From: 188UL27-1 sp038526275 | Lineage (GTDB): Bacteria; Pseudomonadota; Alphaproteobacteria; Rhodobacterales; Rhodobacteraceae | Direction: 5' to 3' | Assembly: GCA_038526275.1 (NCBI GenBank) | Contig: JBCBGY010000082.1 | Coordinates: 1-18,571, forward strand | DNA length: 18,571 nucleotides | Shown: positions 14,804 to 18,571 of the stretch, piece by piece | How positions within the stretch are numbered: the first letter of the stretch is position 1 | How the letters are laid out: every line of letters starts with the position of its first letter | Notes under the pieces: model-generated | Seen by the model: the letters and a program-made list of their open reading frames with translations, nothing else | The model's database searches: none | What the model was told of the DNA's origin: nothing | Translations under genes and position numbers: made by a program

Positions 14804-16209
14804 GCAGTTCCATCCTGTCCGGCCTCCCGTGCTGCCCACTTCGCTGCGGCCTTGCGCCGCCATGGCGCATCCTTTTCCCAGTCACCGGCCATGATGCAGC
14901 CATGGGGGACGATTTCGTCCACTACTTCGGCCAAACCATATTTGGCCATTTGCGCTCGCACGGTCGCCGCCGGTTTGTAAGCCGAGGGCAATTCAGAGAC
15001 GTCGATATTGCCGCTGAAAAAACGCGCATCGATAGCGGCGGTTTCTTCCGCAAAAATTTCGGCATCCGTCCGGCCGCCCATGGCCCGCTTGTGTTGAGAC
15101 CGCGAGAAATTGCGCCCGGCCCCATGTGGCGCAAAGCCAAGGTTCCGGTCGTTCGCTTCGCCCCGGATCAGCAGAACCGGTTCCGCCATGTTGAGCGGCA
15201 CAATCTGCGTGCCGTTCGTATCGGGCAGCAGATCCGTGTCCACGGGCGTTGCGCCCTTGGCATGGTAGAACAGATCACCCTTCCGGAAGACGAAGTTATG
15301 TTCGTTCCAGAACCGCTCCTTCACCGCAACCTCCGCGATCCGAGTAGCCGCTTCGTGGATGCAGCTATGGTTGCGCTTGGTCCAGTCGCGGATAAGCTGC
15401 AGCGCCTCCCAGTAGGCTTTGCCCTGATCGGTGTCCGCCGGAATCCACGCATTCTGTTTCAAGACGCCGGTGGAAAGCTTGTTCCGCCATGACTCTGCCG
15501 CCCGCATCCCAAGCTTGTAAAGCCCAGCCCCGGGGCCCCGAGAGCCATGGTGCGTGACCAAACAGGTGGTGCCATTAGCGCTGGACGTTCCGACATAGGC
15601 GAAGTGATTGCCGTCGCCCTGGGTGCCCAGATGCTCCTGCGCGGAACGCAAGATCTTGGCGTCGTTCAGGAAGCTGTTGTCCCGAAACGCATCATAAAGC
15701 TCCGCCGACAGCGTGTAACGCTGCCCGTCCGCCCGACCGCCCGGGCCGAAATGCGTGACCTTGTGGACAGCATCCAGGATCGTGGCCGGATCGGCATCGG
15801 CAAATTCCGTCACCATGACCGAACAGCAGATGTCGGCAGAATGCATGCCCGGATGGATCGCGTTCTCTGCCGCGACCACTCCGCCCACGGGGATGGTGCC
15901 CACCGGGCCAGCCGGACAAGCGTCGGGCATGACCGCTCCAGCCCGAACGGTGGGCGTGCGCATCAGCACATCCATTGTCTCGCGCACTTTGGCGACGTTT
16001 TCGACCTCTGCCGGGGTCTCGGCCTCAATGTTGAACTGATAGGCCGGGGCTTTCTGGAGACCTATTTTCGGGGCGGGCTTGTTGTCTGCGACCCACCGCG
16101 CCAGGGCCTCGCCTTCCAGACCCAACTGATTGACCACGCCAATTGCGCGGCCCAGTTCGGCCCCTTGCTCAAATCCGAGCGCAATCAAGTCTTTTCCGGT
16201 CACAGTCAT
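14800..16209 (-). CDS. rtcB: RtcB-family RNA ligase
   Basis: RtcB joins RNA 2',3'-cyclic or 3' phosphate ends to 5'-OH ends using GTP and manganese, in tRNA or rRNA repair. The 469-residue protein has SADICCSVMV (124-133) with the expected metal-binding Asp126 and Cys128 or Cys129, GDGNHF (198-203), THHGSRGPG (219-227), NEHNFV (302-307), and PHGAGRNFSRSQ (361-372), in which His362 is the expected guanylylated residue. The motif SADICCSV differs from the DIGCG form of the E. coli enzyme, so this is a distinct subfamily, probably still active. GGAGAAG lies just upstream of ATG 16209. No rtcR-type regulator or archease gene is adjacent. It opens a tight block running to proA; the leader has several hairpins. 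Confidence 0.93.
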   Translation of the reverse strand: MTVTGKDLIALGFEQGAELGRAIGVVNQLGLEGEALARWVADNKPAPKIGLQKAPAYQFNIEAETPAEVENVAKVRETMDVLMRTPTVRAGAVMPDACPAGPVGTIPVGGVVAAENAIHPGMHSADICCSVMVTEFADADPATILDAVHKVTHFGPGGRADGQRYTLSAELYDAFRDNSFLNDAKILRSAQEHLGTQGDGNHFAYVGTSSANGTTCLVTHHGSRGPGAGLYKLGMRAAESWRNKLSTGVLKQNAWIPADTDQGKAYWEALQLIRDWTKRNHSCIHEAATRIAEVAVKERFWNEHNFVFRKGDLFYHAKGATPVDTDLLPDTNGTQIVPLNMAEPVLLIRGEANDRNLGFAPHGAGRNFSRSQHKRAMGGRTDAEIFAEETAAIDARFFSGNIDVSELPSAYKPAATVRAQMAKYGLAEVVDEIVPHGCIMAGDWEKDAPWRRKAAAKWAAREAGQDGTA

Positions 16210-16218
16210 CGGTCTTCT

Positions 16219-16255
16219 CCGCAGTCGCGGTTTCGATCTGCCGCAAAATCGCGGC
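16219..16255 (-). promoter_or_regulatory. Paired hairpins in the rtcB leader
   Basis: Two short hairpins can form just before rtcB. CCGC-GACT-GCGG (16230-16219) reaches into the ribosome binding site, whose GGAG shares its last bases. GCCGC-GATTTT-GCGGC (16255-16240) lies immediately upstream. Together they could restrict initiation, or act as an RNA end that RtcB itself senses; the latter is speculation. Confidence 0.35.
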
Positions 16256-16271
16256 GGGAATGTGCCGGTCC

Positions 16272-16306
16272 TGAAAAACGAAAAGGACCGGCGGTGTGCC
16301 GGCCCC
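16272..16306 (-). terminator. Rho-independent terminator of rplU-rpmA
   Basis: On the minus strand GGGCCGGC (16305-16298) pairs with GCCGGTCC (16292-16285) through 8 bp with one G-U, loop ACACC, and is followed by TTTTCGTTTTTC. It lies 32 nt after the rpmA stop. The downstream arm can also pair with GGACCGGC (16271-16264) beyond the T tract, giving an alternative hairpin. Confidence 0.85.
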
Positions 16307-16337
16307 TCCTGGAATTCTTATGCCTTGAGGTTTCGGC

Positions 16338-16607
16338 TTATTCGGCTGCCTCCGCCACTGGGAGGACCGAAATAAATGTTCGGCCTTTGAGGCCTTTGTG
16401 GAACGTCACGGAACCTTCCACGGTCGCAAAGATCGTATGGTCTTTGCCCAGGCCCACGCCTTCACCCGGCCACCATTTGGTGCCGCGCTGACGCACGATT
16501 ATATTGCCGGGGATCACGCTTTCACCGCCGTACTTCTTTACGCCCAGACGGCGACCAACAGAGTCGCGTCCGTTCCGGGATGAACCGCCTGCTTTCTTGT
16601 GTGCCAT
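16338..16607 (-). CDS. rpmA: Ribosomal protein bL27
   Basis: bL27 sits at the peptidyl-transferase centre of the 50S subunit. The 89-residue sequence is standard: MAHKKAGGSSRNGRDSVGRRLG at the N-terminus, without the cleaved leader of some Gram-positive forms, then GGESVIPGNIIVRQRGTKWWPG and HTIFATVEGSVTFHK. ATG 16607 lies 6 nt after the rplU stop; its ribosome binding site AGGAG overlaps the end of rplU, so translation is probably coupled. A strong terminator follows. Confidence 0.99.
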   Translation of the reverse strand: MAHKKAGGSSRNGRDSVGRRLGVKKYGGESVIPGNIIVRQRGTKWWPGEGVGLGKDHTIFATVEGSVTFHKGLKGRTFISVLPVAEAAE

Positions 16608-16613
16608 CTGTCG

Positions 16614-17390
16614 TTACTCCTGCTCAGCCGCGAATTCGGCCGCTTGCGCGATCCAGTTATCACGTTCGATGCGACCTTTAAAGGAAAGCTTGTCGTCCAT
16701 ATAGGCAATTTCTGCCGGACCCCAGGCCATGATCTGGTCAAAATGGAACACGCCGTTTTCATGCAACAGCGATTCCAGCTTCGGCCCGACGCCGGAAATC
16801 TTCTTCAGATCATCCGGCTTGCCGTCACGCGCTTCGGTAAGCAGGTTGCCCGGGGCAACAGGTGCCGGCGCCTCTGCTTCAGGGGCCGCGCCGGTCTCGG
16901 CCGGTGCTTCTGTCTCCGCCTCGACATGTGGCTCTGCCTTCGGTGCAGCCTCAGCTTCTTCCACTTTGGGCGCCTTCTCGGCCTTCGCTGGTTTCTTGGG
17001 TGCGGCAGTAGCTTCCATTGCGGCAAGTGCCTCCGCAGAGACAGACCCTGCGCCGACAGCGGCCATCACGCCAGTCGCATCACCGCCGCTCTCCAGGATC
17101 TCGGTCACACGCAGAAGCGTCAGTTGCTGGCGGTGGCCTTTGGTCCGTTTGGAGCTGTGCTTCCGGCGACGCTTGACGAAATTGATCGTCTTGGGGCCTT
17201 TGATCTGTTCGATCACCTCGGCCTGAACGGCGGCGCCGTCGACCGTAGGTGTCCCGACCGTAGCACCAACCATCAAAATGTCGTTGAACTGGACGGTGTC
17301 ACCCGCCATCGCAGCCAGCTTTTCTACGCGCAAGATGTCACCCGAAGTGACGCGATATTGCTTGCCGCCGGTTTTGAGAACCGCAAACAT
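16614..17390 (-). CDS. rplU: Ribosomal protein bL21 with helix-hairpin-helix extension
   Basis: Residues 1-102 are a full bL21 (MFAVLKTGGKQYRVTSGDIL, then GPKTINFVKRRRKHSSKRTKGHRQ), which binds 23S rRNA in the 50S subunit. Ordinary bL21 ends near here, but this protein runs to 258 residues. Residues about 103-190 are an Ala/Glu/Pro/Lys-rich, probably disordered linker with repeated AEAP-like units. Residues about 191-256 form a compact helix-hairpin-helix-like domain: DDLKKISGVGPKLESLLHE, FHFDQIMAWGPAEIAYMDD, FKGRIERDNWIAQAAEF. The same module occurs, as I recall, at the C-terminus of NuoE in related alphaproteobacteria. The frame is open throughout with no frameshift, and rpmA follows after 6 nt, so the extension is a real part of the gene. 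Its role is unknown; nucleic-acid binding is the natural guess. Confidence 0.95.
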   Translation of the reverse strand: MFAVLKTGGKQYRVTSGDILRVEKLAAMAGDTVQFNDILMVGATVGTPTVDGAAVQAEVIEQIKGPKTINFVKRRRKHSSKRTKGHRQQLTLLRVTEILESGGDATGVMAAVGAGSVSAEALAAMEATAAPKKPAKAEKAPKVEEAEAAPKAEPHVEAETEAPAETGAAPEAEAPAPVAPGNLLTEARDGKPDDLKKISGVGPKLESLLHENGVFHFDQIMAWGPAEIAYMDDKLSFKGRIERDNWIAQAAEFAAEQE

Positions 17391-17442
17391 TGTCGTTTCC
17401 TTTTTTCCCGCGTCTCTTCGGCTCCGGAGGTTCGGTATTGAT

Positions 17443-17458
17443 GGTCAAAATCTTGACC
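17443..17458. promoter_or_regulatory. Inverted repeat in the rplU leader
   Basis: GGTCAA (17443-17448) and TTGACC (17453-17458) are perfect inverted arms around 4 nt, about 53 nt before the rplU ATG. It could be an operator or a small leader hairpin used for ribosomal-protein feedback; nothing in the sequence decides this. Confidence 0.3.
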
Positions 17459-17503
17459 GCCTTGGACAGCGCGCCCCGGTTGGGCGTTGTAATGTGAGCG
17501 GGC

Positions 17504-17532
17504 CGTATGACGAAAGAGCCCTTAGCTGTCAA
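17504..17532 (-). promoter_or_regulatory. Candidate promoter of rplU-rpmA
   Basis: On the minus strand a perfect TTGACA (17532-17527) is followed after 17 nt by CATACG (17509-17504), a weak -10 box. Transcription would start near 17497, giving a leader of about 107 nt. It lies just after the stop of the DUF2059 gene. Confidence 0.45.
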
Positions 17533-17542
17533 GCACTTTGGC

Positions 17543-18370
17543 TTAGATATCTTCGCCTGCTACGAACTGGGAGGCCGCAAAACCCAGATCCCGCGAAATT
17601 CCGACAAAGAGCTTGTCAAAGGCCGCAAACAGCGCGCGGTTAAGCGCCGCCCCTTCCGGTGTTTCGGACACAGCGATGTACGCGTTCAGATCCGTCACCG
17701 AAAGCGGCTGGTAGGCCAGGTTCAGGTAGGAAAAGACCCAGATCTCGGTTTCATCGCGGATCTCGGCCTCTTGCTGCCACACATCGCGCAGCATCTCTTC
17801 GTCGGTGAGGTTGAAGCCGGGCGCACCACCGTCAGCCAGCCCATTATAGAACGCGAAGCTGGCATTGAGCGCGCCCACAACATTTGACTCGACCAAATCA
17901 TTGACCGTCACGAACCGCCGCAGCGCATCCAGCCGGTCGGAATTTTCATCCGCTTCACGCGCCCACTGCTCGCGCGTCGCAGTTTCAATGTCGGGGTCCA
18001 GCAAGGCGCGGCGCGCATCGATCTCTAGATTAATGATCCTTTGGCCCACATCCGAAGAGAAAAAGGCGACCAGTGGTTCCACATTGATCTGACCTAATTC
18101 ACTTTGAAGCGTCTCGACGACCAAACCCGCCATACGCTCCTGGGCATAGATTTCTCCCACAAGGGCGGTCCAACGGTTCTGGCCACTCCCCGGGAACATG
18201 TCGCGGCGAAGGTCCTCACCATAGGACAGGCCTTCTTCGCGCATGACCGCAATCAGCCGGTCGATCTCTAGCGCGTCCAGAAGCGGATCCACCGCCGACT
18301 GAGCATAGTTCGGTCCGCTGAACACCAGTGCAAAGAGCGCGGCAAAGACACTGGATCTGACGAGACGCAT
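17543..18370 (-). CDS. Secreted DUF2059 domain protein
   Basis: The 275-residue protein begins with a Sec signal peptide (MRLVRSSVFAALFALVFS, cleavage probably after the Ala in NYAQS near residue 24). The mature part is helical and acidic and matches the DUF2059 pattern in its centre: LVVETLQSELGQINVEPLVAFFSSDVGQRIINLEIDARRAL and the later YQPLSVTDLNAYIAVSETPEGAALNRALF, which repeats the same kind of helical unit. The family has no established function; a periplasmic location is likely. ATG 18370 was chosen because the signal peptide begins there; a GTG at 18382 in frame is possible. The gene is transcribed towards rplU and probably has its own promoter in the 149-nt gap next to tRNA-Ser. Confidence 0.8.
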   Translation of the reverse strand: MRLVRSSVFAALFALVFSGPNYAQSAVDPLLDALEIDRLIAVMREEGLSYGEDLRRDMFPGSGQNRWTALVGEIYAQERMAGLVVETLQSELGQINVEPLVAFFSSDVGQRIINLEIDARRALLDPDIETATREQWAREADENSDRLDALRRFVTVNDLVESNVVGALNASFAFYNGLADGGAPGFNLTDEEMLRDVWQQEAEIRDETEIWVFSYLNLAYQPLSVTDLNAYIAVSETPEGAALNRALFAAFDKLFVGISRDLGFAASQFVAGEDI

Positions 18371-18519
18371 ATACCTACTCACCTGTAAAAGTCCGGGGTT
18401 TGTAATTCGGTTTCATCATTGATCCAAGGCGTTTGCTGGTTTCGGTCTTTGGTTCGTCGTTTTTCGCCGATCTTGTCGCTTGCGATAAAGGCCAGATGGG
18501 CCTAAGCAGGCGCTCACGC

Positions 18520-18571
18520 GGAGAGGTGCCGGAGTGGTCGAACGGGGCGGTCTCGAAAACCGTTGTGGGTG
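18520..18571 (+). tRNA. tRNA-Ser(CGA), cut by the window end
   Basis: The sequence starts with acceptor strand GGAGAGG, then TG and a D-arm CCGGAGTGGTCGAACGGG of serine type. The anticodon loop CTCGAAA gives anticodon CGA at 18554-18556, reading UCG. The start of the long class II variable arm (TTGTGGGTG) is present. The T-arm and 3' half lie beyond the window. It is divergent from the DUF2059 gene. Confidence 0.95.

Noticed and set aside
15547..16491. Plus-strand open frame of 314 codons
   Set aside because: It runs opposite rtcB, the terminator and rpmA; its translation is Arg/His-rich and resembles no family.
16614..17390. Reading the long rplU as a frameshift or misassembly joining two genes
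   Set aside because: The frame is open throughout, the linker and terminal domain keep protein-like composition, and rpmA follows with normal spacing and ribosome binding site.
1..18571. CRISPR array, insertion sequence, prophage or toxin-antitoxin system
   Set aside because: No regularly spaced repeats, transposase, integrase or phage protein were seen; the ribbon-helix-helix gene has no toxin-like neighbour.

Overview
The window reads as chromosomal DNA of an alphaproteobacterium, most likely Rhodobacterales (Roseobacter group, Rhodobacteraceae). The evidence is a circularly permuted two-piece tmRNA gene, an alphaproteobacterial SspB, a fumC-DUF4169-ribbon-helix-helix trio, an L21 with a long C-terminal extension, and the GC-rich codon use. 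All assignments come from reading the sequence and recognising families; no database search was run.

Layout, left part (plus strand): a Tat-exported metallo-beta-lactamase-fold hydrolase (252-1238); the permuted ssrA/tmRNA gene encoding the tag ANDNKAPVALAA (about 1314-1620); a SnoaL/NTF2-like protein (1683-2117); a DUF1203 protein (2227-2694); a rhodanese/ChrB-C-like protein overlapping a ChrA-type chromate transporter (2808-4762); SspB, the ClpXP adaptor (4856-5335); class II fumarase fumC overlapping a DUF4169 gene (5402-6987); and a small ribbon-helix-helix protein (7183-7425). A convergent junction at 7426-7564 has no gene but can fold into several nested hairpins.

Right part (minus strand): an unrecognised polytopic membrane protein (7565-8197), a CcdA-type thiol-disulfide membrane protein (8286-9038), and a very compact block transcribed right to left: rtcB, lysE-type exporter, GNAT, tandem double GNAT, obgE, proB, proA (16209 down to 9163). 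Its genes overlap or abut by 4 to 13 nt, apart from one 14-nt gap. Upstream are rplU-rpmA, closed by a strong intrinsic terminator (16272-16306), then a DUF2059 secreted protein (17543-18370). A plus-strand tRNA-Ser(CGA), cut by the window edge, starts at 18520.

How the genes fit together: tmRNA and SspB belong to one pathway, rescue of stalled ribosomes followed by delivery of tagged proteins to ClpXP, and lie 3.3 kb apart. L21, L27, Obg and RtcB all concern ribosomes or RNA. ProB and ProA make the first steps of proline. ChrA and its partner suggest chromate (or sulfate-analogue) export.

Most notable: bL21 carries a disordered linker and a helix-hairpin-helix module resembling the one at the C-terminus of NuoE in related bacteria. 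The common rpmA-obgE junction is interrupted by rtcB, an exporter and three GNAT domains. There are several candidate RNA structures (rtcB leader, DUF1203 leader, 7447-7549). I found no CRISPR array, transposase, prophage gene or clear defence island.
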